Below are positions 50,301 through 62,404 of a stretch of DNA of 64,000 nucleotides, one piece after another. The stretch covers positions 50,867,722 to 50,931,721 of the forward strand of contig OX638372.1 of assembly GCA_951812925.1 (NCBI GenBank), read 5' to 3'. The stretch is from Calliopum simillimum. Lineage: Eukaryota; Arthropoda; Insecta; Diptera; Lauxaniidae. Position 1 is the stretch's first letter; each line of letters opens with the position of its first letter. The notes below the pieces were generated by a model. The model was not told the origin of the DNA. It did no database searches and was given only the letters and a program-made list of their open reading frames with translations. The position numbers and the translations under genes were made by a program.

Positions 50301-53300
50301 GGTACCGAAAAATTCGCGTCATCCACTTTATAAATTATATCAGAAACCAGCACCGGCAATTGGGCAGATACCGGCAGGCACCTCAGAAAACTCAAGCCCA
50401 CGAAAGCAGCGTCGTAAAGTTAAAAAACGAATCGAAGAACCAGAACCAGAACCCTTTGATGATCTTTCATCAAATATTGGCATTAAAGGTGCCGAAGTTT
50501 GCGTGCCAACTCAGATACAAGGCGTAGATGAAAGTTCGGTTAGTTTATATAAAAATATGAAACTTGTATATGGGAAAAACTTTAATTTATATATATTATA
50601 TGTGTATGCAGGAACTGTTAAGTAGTGTACAAAATCTTTTGTCATCATCGAACGATAGATTAACACCGGATAAAGCTAAAACGCAAGAGGTAGCCAACAC
50701 TTTGAACAAAGCAGTCATTGAGGCATTGCAATTAGTGACCAAAGAGCAGGTGCGTAGAGTACTTGAACCTATCATACAAACACTGGGCACAGCATTGGAC
50801 AAGAAGGTAAGTGGTGTACGATTTATTTACATTTAATGTCGAAAATTATGAAAAAAGACAAGTGACAGCATTGAGTGAATTTTTTAAAAAGCAACAAACG
50901 TATCCAAATTATCTCAAAAGAACCAATACTTACATCATAATTTGGTGAAAATTTTGCAGTAGGTATATCCAAAGTTCATTGATAATTCGTACCTTATTGT
51001 TCAAGAAATAATATTGTTAAAGTTTATGATTCTCAAAAGAATTTTTCCGTTCAAAAAATCAGGTTATTCTATATAAACTTTTTTTATATTTTTCGTGGTT
51101 GTTTCGTTTTCCTTTTTCTTTGACGTTGTTTCCTATCGCCGGTTCGGGATTGCCTTTAGGTATTAATCAAACTTGTCTCCCGATATAAAGTTTACCTTCC
51201 TTAGTTTCCAGGAAATAGTGATAAAAAAGGCAATGAAGTATCAGATGGCCACATGAGTCTAGGTCTTGTTCCCGTCTTGGTCATGATTTTAGTCTTGGTT
51301 CTGGACACTAAGTTTTGGTCTTGAAATTATATCATCGTCTTGGTCTTAGTCGGCAAAAATTACCAAGGCCAAGACTGGTTTTGCATGTACATCACTTATT
51401 AGCTGGGCCTAAAAATTCAATAAGGCTGGGATGACACCAAGGTCAATAGGCAAGCTTAGTCAGTATTCTTAAACAAATAACAAAACATTTACTCAATTAT
51501 GCTAAACAGGAATGATACTTATGTATGTTTAGTTAGATATGGGATTTGAATTCATCTATTGCTGACATTATACAGTTAAATGCTCACATATACTATAGAA
51601 TATAAATAGGAGATAAAGGAACTCGACCTATTGGTTCTTCTGAGATAATCAACATTTACACTTTAATCGAATCGCGCATTTCTGAAACAACATGAGCAAT
51701 ATAAGTACATATGTACTAAATATCATGTTCTTTTGTACTTGGAAATCATGCTCTACCTCACATAACTGATACATAGCCTCTTGTTGTTTTTGGAATGGCC
51801 GACCCGAGTATATGCATTTACAAAAAAAAAAATAAAATCAACCCATTTTTATCCTGCATTAAAAATTTCAGCGGTACACCTTTCCAAAGTTGTAAAAAAA
51901 TGGCAAAAGTGCAAACCACAAAAATATGTAAAGTAAATTTTGTAAATCGTTTGTAAAATTTTAGCTATGTTTAAAATTTAATGAAATATAGAAATTTATT
52001 AAAGTGTTAGTGCTTAAATTGACCGTGAATTAAAAATTGTGACTTTTAATACTTTTTGTAAATATAAAAATCTGGTTTATTTCGAGGCTAATGTTGTCGA
52101 TTTCATGGTAGAAAAATGGTACTTAGGTTAAAAATCTATTCATTAACTCATTCTTCCCTTTTATGAAGAAAGTAACCAAGTGCGCCTATAGGATGAGTAT
52201 ATAATTATGACAAGACTGTAGGAAAACTGTTTTTATTAAAATTGTCTTGAAAACGACACAGAAGGTGAATTAAATTACCATGTTTTAATCAAAAAACAAA
52301 TAACCTATAATGAAAATAAGCCACTTTTGCAAATTACTTATATTTTAAAATTAAAATAATAACTTTTTACGAGCTCGAACTTTCACCTGTCTTGCAATTA
52401 AAAACAAAAAAATTACAAAAATTGAAGGTGACACGTTTTTTGCAATGTCAAATAAAAATAAAATGCCAAAAAACAAAACAAATTATTTTTATTGTGAATA
52501 CATTTATAATCCGTTGAATTTTAGTAAAAGCGAATAACGCCCAAAATTTGGACTTTATTTCGTAAAAAATTTGGGCATTATTTTTTATTATTATTTCATT
52601 AAAACAAAAAAAATGATTATCGCCCAAATTTATATGTAAATAATTAGGTTGTTATTTCGTTTTTGGATGTAATTTCATTAGGCATTATTTCCTAACACCC
52701 TTGATCATACCCCAATAAATATTTTCTCAGACAATTTCGAAATCATATCTTGTACAGTTTTGGAGAAATTTACAGAACACTGTTAATAAAGGTCAAAAAC
52801 CCTCAGTTTTGCATTTTTTCCACTCACGATCAATCCAAAATTTTGAATAATCAATCAATAGCAATTAATGTGTAACGGATTTTTTGAAGTTGGATCGTTA
52901 ATCAGCTCTATAGCCCTTCAGAATTTGTATATTTTAATGGCTTAGTTTTAGATAAAAATATCATATTTTGATATATGGTATATATTCCTAATCCATGTAG
53001 TTTCAATTACTTTTCATTTCGGAAGCTTTTTGATGAAAATGGTGAGTCATACGATAAAAGGTATTAGAATCTCTTTATGGAGAACTACAGCTTCTACAAT
53101 TACTTAATATTCAAGGTATTCGTTAAAATGTGTAAATGCCTTGAAATCCTTATAATCTTGTAATAGTTGTCAAAATCAATACCAACTTTGACTGTTTTAC
53201 GAGTTTACGAGAATTTTGCGCCTTTTACAAGTTTCAACCCTTTCGACCCGGCTGTGACAATATTTATATGTAAATTGGGATATATTGTCCCAGCCGGGTC

Positions 53301-56095
53301 GAAAGGGTTAAGAAATACCCCAATTTATTTATATTTATGAAAAAGTAACCGTTTTTGGAATTATTCGATTGCGGTTTTTTTCAGAATATTTCCTAATCTG
53401 TTACTTTTTCGTTAATGCAAATCAATATTATTTGTAGAACCTGCAAATCTCTACAAAAGAGATTATAATTCTTTTTATCGTTCGATTCACAATTTTCATC
53501 AAAAAGCCTTCTAAATAAAAAAAGATTGAAATCACACGATTTTCGAAACAAGCCTGATAAAATCTTAATTTTTTGATGTCTTCTAAATATAACTTTTTCC
53601 ACGCTAGAACACTTAAATACCTATAGTCAAAAATAATTTGACTCCAAAAAGTCGTCTGATCTAAAAAATTAGAACCCATGCCAAATTTTATTTGGTAGCA
53701 TGTAATAGGACATTATTAATGTAGATAAAGGATATTGAATTCACAATATAACTTTGTAGTAAAAAATTTTAACTATTATTAGCTTTGGAATAAGCTCTTT
53801 CTACTATAATAACGGAAATAACACAAATTTTTTAAGAAATTTTATTTTTGGGGCAAAATAGAGCTTTTAAAATAAAATTGTAGTATTCCAATTGATTGAT
53901 ACTTTAAAGAATAATGATTGAATCGGTTTTTTTGTTCTCTGAAAAATTGTGTTTTTGCAGATAGAGGGTATTGAATACAAGCCGTCGATATGAGTTTGAT
54001 TTTTTTAAAGTTGCAAAAAAATATTTAAAATTAAATTTATAGAAAAAAATAGTTTTGCTGAATTTCGGACCCACCTAAAGTGGATTGAACTCTTTACTCC
54101 CTCTTACCTGTTAGACCTGGACAAGCCCAAATAAAGTGTCTAATTTTTTTACAGCAATCAATACTACAGGAGGGTCACTCTTTACTTCGATTCCTCAATA
54201 AATCTGTTCCAACGCGAACAATTCATATCCTAAACTTAGTTTTTCGTATAATATTTTTGACTCTTCGGTTTTGTTTTTTGACATTTGGCAAGCAGTATTG
54301 CTGCTTTTCAAAAATATTTACGAAAGCCAATCAGAACAAAGAGCGAGTTTAAATTGGATTTGGTATTCGAATATAAATGACTTCCGAATCAAACTACAGA
54401 GCGACCCCCCGGCTTCAGATCAATATGCTGCGTTCTTTCTGGAATGGGAAGTATGTGCAATATTTAATCTTGAATATCTCGAAAACTAGGGCTAAACCGT
54501 ACAAATGATTATAATCACTCAGCTAACTTAAATTGTGTTAACTACCAATAATCGTCAAAATGTCTCAATTTCTGATTAACACAGTGCAATATCAAACATT
54601 TTGTTAAAATTTTGTCTTATTTTTCGTTAACTATCCTTCTCGCTTTATGGCATGATATCTATGGTGTATCTCTAAATCAAATTTTATTGATAACTTTAAG
54701 ATGCTATTTTGTTCAAAAAGTTTGCTTTCATTCTATGTTATTGGATTCCTTATGTAGTTAATCTCCAAGAATGGAAGTATGTCTCTAAGAAATTATGTAG
54801 TAGTTATGTATATGAAGCAAAACACGCCAAGCGTACCAGCTGAAAATTTTTTTGTCTCCGATTTTGCTCGAATTTGCCAATGTGCAAGAACAATAATTCG
54901 GGAGCATTTGGTTCAAGGACCATTTGTTGTTAAAATACAGGGTGTTGAAGTTGGCGTTTTTAGTCATTTTCATGAAAAGGGTGTTTTTTTAAAAATTTAT
55001 AGCTTACACCAAAGTTTGTAAATTGGTACATATATGTTAGTAACTAGTATTTTTAAGCGTTCTTTTTATAAAAAAATATAACTTGGTGGATAAGATTTTT
55101 TTTGGATTATCTTTTGAAAATTTTTCAAAAAATTATTCAAAAAAAAAAAATTTTTCAACTTTCCAAAAAATTTCGAAAAATTTCACACGTATTTCTTGGA
55201 CGTTTCTAAACATTTTATGCCTTGTACACTTTCTTCGTAACATGCCTTCGTCTTGAGTAAACAAAGAGTTTTGCCCGCCACGATCGTTCAAAAGTCAAAA
55301 ACTCTCATCTAGCGAGTCCCATCTTGAGTCATACATCATTTTAAAGCTTATAAATTAGGCTGCAATTTAAAGTACTTTTAAAAAAATATATAAAAGTATT
55401 TTTTAATTACTAAAAACGCCAACTTCAACACCCTGTATATTAACAACAAATGGTACTAGGACTAAATCCCCCCGGTTTATTGTTCTTGCACACCTGAACT
55501 ATCATATTGCCAAATTTGAGCGAAATCGGAGACAAACAAATTTTCAGCTGGTACGCTTGGCGTGTTTTTCTTCATATATAGAACTTTCCATGAATATATG
55601 ATTTTTCAATCCGAATTGTAACTGCGCTCGATGCCAGAACATATACTGAAATTTCATAAAATTTTATGAAATTTCTTAACTGTTAGCATAATCTTTTTCT
55701 TTCCCATCGAATTTAGTAAATTTTTATGTGGTGTTTACTGTATCGCACTTAATTTTTTTGACTTGCCAGAAGAATATTGACTCAGAACTGGAAAGATATT
55801 GGCAAAATTAATAAAGATTCATAAAGAGCGTAGGTTTTTAGAAGAATAAAGTTGCAGATTTAAAACAAACGTGTTTTGGCAAAACAATACTCAACCGACT
55901 ATCTGTTATACTTTTCCATAAACGATTTTAGAAAGTTATAAAACCAACTAACTAGTAAAGATTTTTCTGTGACACTTTGCTCTATATAATTCATTTCAGT
56001 TCTGGGAATCGGATCTGTCTAATGTAAATGAGAAGTTTTTACAAAGTAAGTGCAGAATGCATGGAAAAACAAAAATAAAGACAGATGGTTTTTAG
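44394..56095 (+). CDS. uncharacterised nine-exon protein, about 878 residues
   Basis: Exons: 44394-44483, 44565-45455, 47910-48020, 48138-48604, 48672-48792, 49810-50160, 50224-50538, 50612-50806, 56000-56095. All introns are GT-AG and phase 0, except 48605-48671 (phase 2); the frame stays open throughout. The start (MGEFNGRKFYGFSLHND) is the first ATG of the open frame before a GTAAGT donor. Exon 2 is acidic and low-complexity, with a Gly run and a Gln-rich stretch near residue 230. Exon 4 is Lys/Pro-rich with SPR/TPR repeats (SPRSPRSNKNTPRK), as in some microtubule- or nucleic-acid-binding tails. Exons 5-8 look folded and helical (IYALIQQALATYQKQLRLFLL, DLINTLTLDCLDKRIF). I see no known domain, signal peptide or membrane segment, so I assign no function. 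The last intron is 5.2 kb and holds a foldback. The final exon could continue: a strong donor (AAA|GTAAGT) lies at 56046. Confidence 0.85.
45713..45966. mobile_element. MITE with GGGGATTATGTCCG repeats, in intron 2
   Basis: Ends near TTTTACCGG and mirrored CCGGTAAC. GGGGATTATGTCCG or its complement, with small variants, occurs about six times (for example near 45787, 45885, 45902, 45937). Intron 2 of the nine-exon gene. Confidence 0.65.
46078..46675. repeat. foldback in intron 2
   Basis: AGTCATTTTCGATGTATTTG-type sequence near 46121 is mirrored near 46607-46627, and ACTCTAACCTAAAAGTTCAA near 46200 is mirrored near 46534-46552. The spacer is about 290 bp. Confidence 0.75.
46680..47909 (+). 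other. remainder of intron 2
   Basis: Includes repeats of TTATTTCCAAAACAAATTG type (47310-47560), similar to blocks at 52540-52690 and 60500-60530; probably another dispersed element. No exon seen. Confidence 0.45.
54100..54165 (-). pseudogene. LINE C-terminal Cys/His relic
   Basis: Minus-strand frame RHFIWACPGLTGKRE, the H-x4-C-P-G-L signature near the end of R1-type LINE pol proteins. An upstream part (54165-54240) reads in pieces with a shifted frame. Too short for clade assignment. Confidence 0.5.
54810..55578. repeat. family-R foldback, short version
   Basis: TATATGAAG-AAAACACGCC ends mirror each other. Arms of about 170-250 bp with TCCGATTT.GCTCGAATTTG and CAGGGTGTTGAAGTTGGCG. Compared with 16914-18832 the middle is much shorter and lacks the ribozyme repeat. 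Located in the last intron of the nine-exon gene. Confidence 0.85.
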
Positions 56096-57273
56096 GGATT
56101 AACACTTAATAATAATTATTATAAAATAGTAACAAAACTGTTGAAAGCTTTATATAAAAAAAGGAAAACTTAAGACTATTAACTTTTCAAAATATATTTA
56201 TTTTTACAAATGAAATATTTATAACTATATATATACAAACATATTTATACATATATAAATTTTTGTTCGAAAGAAGTCGTTGGATTTATAGTTTTTTAAA
56301 ATGTACATAAATTATTATTTTTATTCTTTTTCTCAAATAAGATAACAATTTTTATGCAAATTTATTTTTTTTTTCAAATATATTTTGCAATTGTAATTTT
56401 TTCATGCATTGTTGAAAAAAATTAACAAAAGAAGAAAATACATTGAGAAAAAATTTTTACATAAAATTACAATTTATTATTTAATTTGAATTGGATTTAA
56501 TTTGTCTGGGAATGTTTGTGTTTTTTAAAGTAAAATTTATTTTTCTTTTCTTTTGTAAAACAATTCATACATATTTTGTTTGTTTGACTAAAATTTTTTT
56601 TTTTTATTTTTTTTTTTTTGACTAATTAAATGTAAATTTTACAATTTCCAAAAAGAAATTACAATTTAAAATTTTAACTGAGCATTACCTAATTGTATGG
56701 TATGAGAAAATAAAGGAAATTGAAAATTTTTCAAATCAAATAGGAAAATCAAAGTGTTAGCAAAAATGTTTCTTCGAAATTCCTCATTTTATAAAAAAAT
56801 AACTGCTAGTTTGAATTTTCGTTTTTTTGCAAGTGAATTTTTTTTTTTTTTTTAATTTAAATATAATTTTAAATTGTATAAAAAAAACTATTAAAAAGAT
56901 AATTCTAAACATTGAACGCAAACAAAATAAAGTTCAAATGAAAAATTATTTAAATTAGAAAAATAGGAGTAGTTAAGAGAAGAAGAAAAAAATTCTTTCA
57001 GTGTAGCTTTTAATTGTAGCCATAGTGTTTTGATACCAGTGTGGCTGTGCGTGAGAATATCGCTGTGTGTGTGTGTGTGTGTTTGTATGTGTAGATGTGT
57101 CTTTAAAAACGGCAGCTTAGGCGCGTATTATAGAAATTCATATCTCTATGACAATCCGGTTCAATTACTGTAATCTACTATGTTTTGTTAAAACGCTGGT
57201 GTTGTTTTTGTTTATACATTTGTTGTTGCATTTGTTGTTGTTGTTTTTTGTCATACTATTTGCCGCCTACATT
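56096..57273. other. convergent 3' UTR region
   Basis: Very AT-rich space between the stop of the nine-exon gene and the stop of the LIM gene. It probably holds both 3' UTRs. AATAAA on the plus strand lies at about 56073-56078. It includes a (GT)n run at 57064-57082 and TTGTTG triplets at 57197-57247. Confidence 0.5.
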
Positions 57274-57656
57274 TTAAGCTGAACATTCGGTGCATACTGG
57301 TTTATTTTCCTCTACCGCGAAGGTACTCGCTGTTATTGGATTTGCACATTTCTGCATGTAGACAGAGAGAGAAAGATAATTAATTCAAATTTCATATAAT
57401 TAAAATTAAGCATTTCACTTACCTTGCACTTAAAACAGTCCCGATGCCATTTGGCATTTAACGCTACAATTGCATTTTCCGTTATTGGCTTAGAACAGCC
57501 AGCGCAACGTGCTGCAAACAATTCCTCAAAATCAGTTTTACAATACGCCTGTCCGTCACGCTCATAAAATGAGGTGCCAACCAGAGGTTTTCTACATGGA
57601 CCACCACAGATGAAACAGTCTTCATGCCATGTTCGACCCAAGGCTTTGATTGTACG
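57274..57656 (-). CDS. LIM-domain protein, last two coding exons (Zasp52/Enigma-like)
   Basis: Minus strand: exon 57656-57423 (78 codons), a 71-bp GT-AG intron, then the terminal exon 57351-57274 (25 codons plus TAA). Both junctions are phase 0. The peptide holds the second half of one LIM domain (LGRTWHEDCFIC...YCKTDF) and a complete final LIM domain (CAGC...WHRDCFKCKKC...VCTEC), with the zinc-ligand pattern C-x2-C, H-x2-C, C-x2-C, C-x2-C. Sequence and C-terminal position resemble the LIM block of Drosophila Zasp52, a PDZ-LIM Z-disc protein that binds alpha-actinin in muscle. The match is from memory, so another ALP/Enigma family member is possible. Upstream exons must lie beyond 57656; none is recognisable to 64000, implying an intron of over 6 kb. 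Confidence 0.8.
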
Positions 57657-57839
57657 CTAGAAAGTGGAAAACAGTATATATTTAGAGGTTTGGATTTAGG
57701 GTTTTAATCTGGTTAGTGTGCCCCTTCCTATGGTTAAATAAAGCACCTACAATTTTCAGGTAGTTTCCCAACGAAAAATTACATTTTGAAAATTAATAAA
57801 ATAAAAACCTTAGTACTAATAATGCTATCAGTTGCGTTA

Positions 57840-58180
57840 TAGGCTAGACAGATGACAGCTCAAATCCGGATTATTGACGTAATAAAGCGAATCTTTTTAT
57901 TGCATGATTTTAGGCATTTTTTAAATACATATTTCATAGACATTGACTAACAGAAAATTTTCCAATTCAGGGGCCAAAAAATTCTAAAACATCAAAAACA
58001 AGATTAATAGTGAGATAAGCATCAGAAAAGCTAATTATAAATTTTTGGCTCCTGAATTAGGAAATTTCCTTTGAGTCAATGTCAATGAAATATGTATTTA
58101 AAGAATGCCTAAAATCATACAATAAAAAAATTCGCATTATTACTTCTATAATCTAGATTTAAGCTGTCGTCTGTCTGGGG
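57840..58180. repeat. inverted-repeat element in the LIM gene intron
   Basis: GGCTAGACAGATGACAGCT is mirrored by AGCTGTCGTCTGTCTGGG-type sequence; arms about 150 bp. A fragment also occurs at 41505-41565. Confidence 0.8.
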
Positions 58181-58631
58181 CATAAAACCATATGTTTGAA
58201 ATATCTTCATATTAAAATTAAGAAATAATGCCTCAAATTTATATAACAGCAGTAATTTATATTTAAAGTTAAAAATTTTTTTCATCCCACACTTTACACC
58301 ACTGAAATGAGCTTATTAAACATACAAGTCTGTGTCATCATTATCGTAAAATCTCAAATTTTTTTAGTTTTTAAACAATGCTGGACAGCTGTGAGTTGTC
58401 ATATTAAAGCAGACAGTTTATTTTAATGAACTGTAAAACAAATTATTAATTTTTATGCATTTAAACATTCCACGTGCTCGCCGAATAAGTCCCGATTTTT
58501 GCAAACACCACCCCTATTTCTTTCGATTTATTTGGAAAACACCCCATGTTAAGTATCTCCTGACTATTCTGGTGATGCAAAAGGTCATTTTTTAACCGTT
58601 GCGGGCATTATTTTGTTCAGTTCTGGAGACA

Positions 58632-58895
58632 TGAAGGTGATATATCAAGGCTTAACCGCCAAAAATAGTCAACCGACAGAAAACAAATTTTACAGTAGAA
58701 ACTTTTTTGAAATTTCCTTGCATACATTTTAGTGCAAAAGTCAAAAATGCTTTGGCTATAACTTCTTAATGATACATTTTAGTGTTATGAAATTTTAAAG
58801 GAAGATGCATATATACGCGAGTTATCGATTTCTATCGAAAAACGGAATTCTGATATGGTGTCGGTTAAGTCTTTTGGGCGGTTAAGGCTCAATAT
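58632..58895. mobile_element. short MITE, AGGCTTAACCGCC ends
   Basis: AGGCTTAACCGCCAAAA and its mirror TTTTGGGCGGTTAAGGCT bound about 260 bp of AT-rich DNA. The ACCGACA block inside each end also pairs. Confidence 0.7.
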
Positions 58896-58896
58896 G

Positions 58897-60353
58897 TAGG
58901 GTATAGTGGGGATAGGTGGCTCACATTTTTTGTTTACGGTTATATTTTTTTACTAATTCGTGATAGAATACATTCTTATAAGAAATAACAAAGAATAAGC
59001 ATCACTCTAAATATTCCAGTATTATTAAGAATAAAATGTTACTTTTTCTTAAAATTATTCAGTTTAAATTTTCAAGTCAAATGGTCCAAGTATTCCCATC
59101 CATGGGGATACTTGGACAACCCCATGTGGATACTTGAACCACCGTCCAAGGCAGTATGAAAGATTGTACGAATATATCAAAAGATGATTATTAGTTTCTT
59201 TGTGAAAACTATTTCTTGTAAAACAATACATTACATTTATAAAGCATGAAATCTAGACGAATCTTTTATTCATTCGAAGTTTTTGTTTTCTTTCTTTTCT
59301 GGAAGTTTTTGAGAAGTTTTTCTTATCATGATTTTCCTTGATCAATTTTCTTTGAGGTGAGTCTGTAGCAATGACACTGCTTCCTCGTTTTCTTCCCTGT
59401 GTTGTAGACTTCCGTGGTTTAGCTTTCGGGAATCATCGTAAGTCTTCTCGTGATCATCCTGGCAGAAACCCACGCATTCTGTAAATCAACGGAAGAGCAT
59501 CAAGGTCGATATGAGGAGATATTTCAGACTGAATTGAGTCGTTGCTTTCAGCGGTAGTGTTCTGAAGAGTAATTCCATTTTCTATAATGGAGGTTTCTTC
59601 AATATCTTTATCAACGACCTCCTCTGTGTCCATGTTTTTGTTTGTAAATTCACTTCCAAGAAAGCTTGATGCAGAGAATGTATGCGGATTGAAAGGAATA
59701 AGTCGTCTTTTGAAATCCAGATTTTGTGTTCATCATGTGTAAAGCGCACGCATTCCGCGACCTTGTAAATTGTTAGTGGCAGTTTCAAAGACTTTATCAT
59801 TACATCCAAAACCGGTTATAGGCTGCTTTGAACGTACCGTAGCAAGTTCTGTCTAATGGCTGCAAATTATGAGAAGTGTGTGGAGGCAAAGTTAAGAGTG
59901 TGATGCCTAGTTGCATTGCCGAATTCAAAGCCCCGATAGATAAGTAACTTTCGTGGTTATCCAAAATTAATAACTTTGAAAAATTGAAATTAAAAACTGG
60001 TTCATGTATCCTTACAAAAAATGGTTCATGTATCCCCACAAGCTATTAGTAAATTGGAAATAATTTTAAGCTGAATGAGATATTTCAATGTAGCAGAATC
60101 ATTTGTGAAAATGACAGAATTTGCATGAAATTATATCGAGACAGTGCCACAAGTCCAACACAAGAAACTTTTTTTCGGAATAACTTAATGCCACGTTTGA
60201 AGCACTTTCGGGCGGGTAAAGACTTTGTTTATTTAGGTTACCGACAGAGTTAACAACACACATGATAATCACGTAAGAAGTCCTAGATAGTAAGCAGATA
60301 TCCCTAGTGGTTTATGTATCCTCATGACATACCTATACCCACTCTCCCCTGTG
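58897..60353 (-). mobile_element. pogo/Tigger-like element, decayed
   Basis: Near-matching ends GGTATAGTGGGGATAGG (58900) and the mirror CCTATACCCACTCTCCCC (60332). GGGGATACTTGGAC-type repeats near 59103 and 59124, and ATGTATCC-type repeats near 60005-60035. It contains a transposase relic on the minus strand. Confidence 0.65.
59240..60060 (-). pseudogene. pogo/Tigger-type DDE transposase relic
   Basis: Minus-strand frame near 60039-59800 has LLILDNHESYLS and LTLPPHTSHNLQPLDRTCYG, the second catalytic Asp and the LPPHTSH-LQPLD motif of pogo-type DDE domains. After a frameshift the next part reads RLIPFNPHTFSASSFL (near 59700), the conserved C-terminal block of the family, then an acidic tail and a Lys/Arg-rich end near 59290. 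The N-terminal DNA-binding half is missing. Frameshifts and loss make it inactive. Confidence 0.8.
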
Positions 60354-60359
60354 TATTTA

Positions 60360-62400
60360 TCGCTCAAGTTACTTTTTTGTCGGGTATGAGTTTCTCGAGA
60401 TGTACTTTGTTCTAGATATGAGTTTTAAGTAAGTTGCGCTGTTTTTGGACTGTTTCCACAGTACAAGCCAAGATTTATTTTTAAAATTTCTAAATTTTCT
60501 GGCGTTATTGCGTATGGCGTTATTTCCAAATGTAGATCAAATTACTTCGCTAACACTGTTCTCGCATATTGAATACCTTTGAGATATAGCATGTCTCAAA
60601 TTTGTTGTTCGGTGGCACTGTGCAAATGTAACACGGGTGGCTTTGGACTCATTGAGCTTAAATTTTTAATCAAAGTTCCACATGCAAATTTCATTGAGAG
60701 CAATTTGCAGTTGTTTGGGAATGTGAAAATAATTTTTAAGTTCTAATTCGACAACTTCCGAACATTTTTATTTTCTTTCGGCTAAAATTCTTTAAGGGTA
60801 ACTGAATAAGATGCAAAGGAATATCCCGACAATACAAAATGTTAAACAACGATTGAAAATAAGTGTCAATCTGGGATATAAGTAGGTCATGGGGTCTTAA
60901 CTGGAACTTTAACTGGCATTTCGGCATTAAATTTCACACAAAATTTTAAAGTTAAATTTAGGCTGGATATTGTGAAAACGGCCCTTAGAGTATTAAATTT
61001 TCACGAAACTAAGGATGCACCAGTTTTCATTTTCTATTTCCAAAAAAAAAAACCGTTTTGATGAAAATTGATCATTAGTATTGGGCTTGGTGATCATCGT
61101 GAACATAGCAGTGTTGATAGTGGTCTTGAAATTATATCAGCGTCTTGCTCTGGAAAAATTACCAAGACTAATTTTAATTTTTTAATTTTGCTCATCACTA
61201 ATGATAATTTAAGCTTTAGACTTTGAATGCTATTTCTACAGTGGAAAAACAAATGCCAACTATAGATTATAACACAAGTGCACTCACTGAGTCAGATATA
61301 CAGATGTGGCATATTTTTTCTCTAAAATGTGAAAGGAAAAAAATAATTTAATTTGGTATTTTTTTGGGTGTGGTCCAATACTTCCGTGAAATATAACTAA
61401 ATACCTTATCATTCGTAGAACCAATGACGTTTTCGACCTACCGCCTGCCTGGCAAATAACATTGAAAAAATATTAATTAACAATTAAAGAGAATTTCCTA
61501 ATGAGTTAAAAAGAGGCGTGCTGCTGTGCAGTGGGAGGGAGTTTATTCCGTGTTTTCTTTGTTTTTTAGGTTTAAATGCCGTATTTACTTAGTAAGTGAA
61601 ATTGTTGAAGCGTATTAACGTAATAATATTTACGTTTTTAATTTTTAAATACCCAGTTTTATTTGCTTAGATTTATTTTATTTTTTGTTTTGTTCGCTAC
61701 GATTTTTCTACACTTGAGTGACTCATTTATTTTGCTATGACACTGGAATAAAGTGTGAGGAATTATGGCAGTATTTGCAGCATCAGTAGCTTTTCTTAGC
61801 AGATGTCACATTCTTCTTGGTTTTTTATTTGATATCCGAGTTAAATACCCGTAGTTTCTACGTTTGATTTTTTATTTTTATTTTTTTTAACATCAGCTGA
61901 CAGTAATCGCTCGAAAATGACAAGGTCAAATTATGAAATATGAAAAAATGATTTATTTACTATCGGAAATCGAGAATTATCCGCTGCCGCAAGTATAAAT
62001 ATGTCAATATTTAAAAGAAGCCAATACATTTCATAAAAGTTAGTGCGCATTTGTTTATACTGAATTAATATAAAACTAACTATCGTGTTTACCAAAAAAT
62101 AATTTTATGTTAATGTGTGAAAAAAAAGTGTCATATGACCTTAATAAGTGAGTCAAATAAAAATGTTAAAAACAATGTGCTTGCAATTAAGCAAAAATCA
62201 TTTCAAATCACAAGTAGAGCCCACACATATACGAAAAATTAAGTCTCAAAAAGTAGTACAATCGAAAAATGTGGCTATGAATAAGTGTGCAACGATGGGC
62301 AACATATAAAAGCTTGGAGCCAAACAGCAACAAACTATAACAACTATAAAAAAAAGATATTAAGATATTATTTGTCTGATCATATGCACATTAAACCAAA
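60360..62400. other. LIM gene intron, no exon seen
   Basis: AT-rich; a TCTTGG/TCTTGAAATTATATCA repeat near 61080-61190 matches 51255-51390. No coding exon. Confidence 0.45.
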
Positions 62401-62404
62401 AAAC

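Larger units (their letters stand above)
50807..55999 (+). other. 5.2-kb last intron of the nine-exon gene
   Basis: Bounded by AAG|GTAAGTGG and TTCATTTCAG|TTCTGG. It contains a TCTTGGTCTTG repeat (51255-51390), TTATTTC-type repeats (52540-52690), a LINE relic (54100-54165) and a family-R foldback (54810-55578). No additional exon recognised. Confidence 0.7.
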
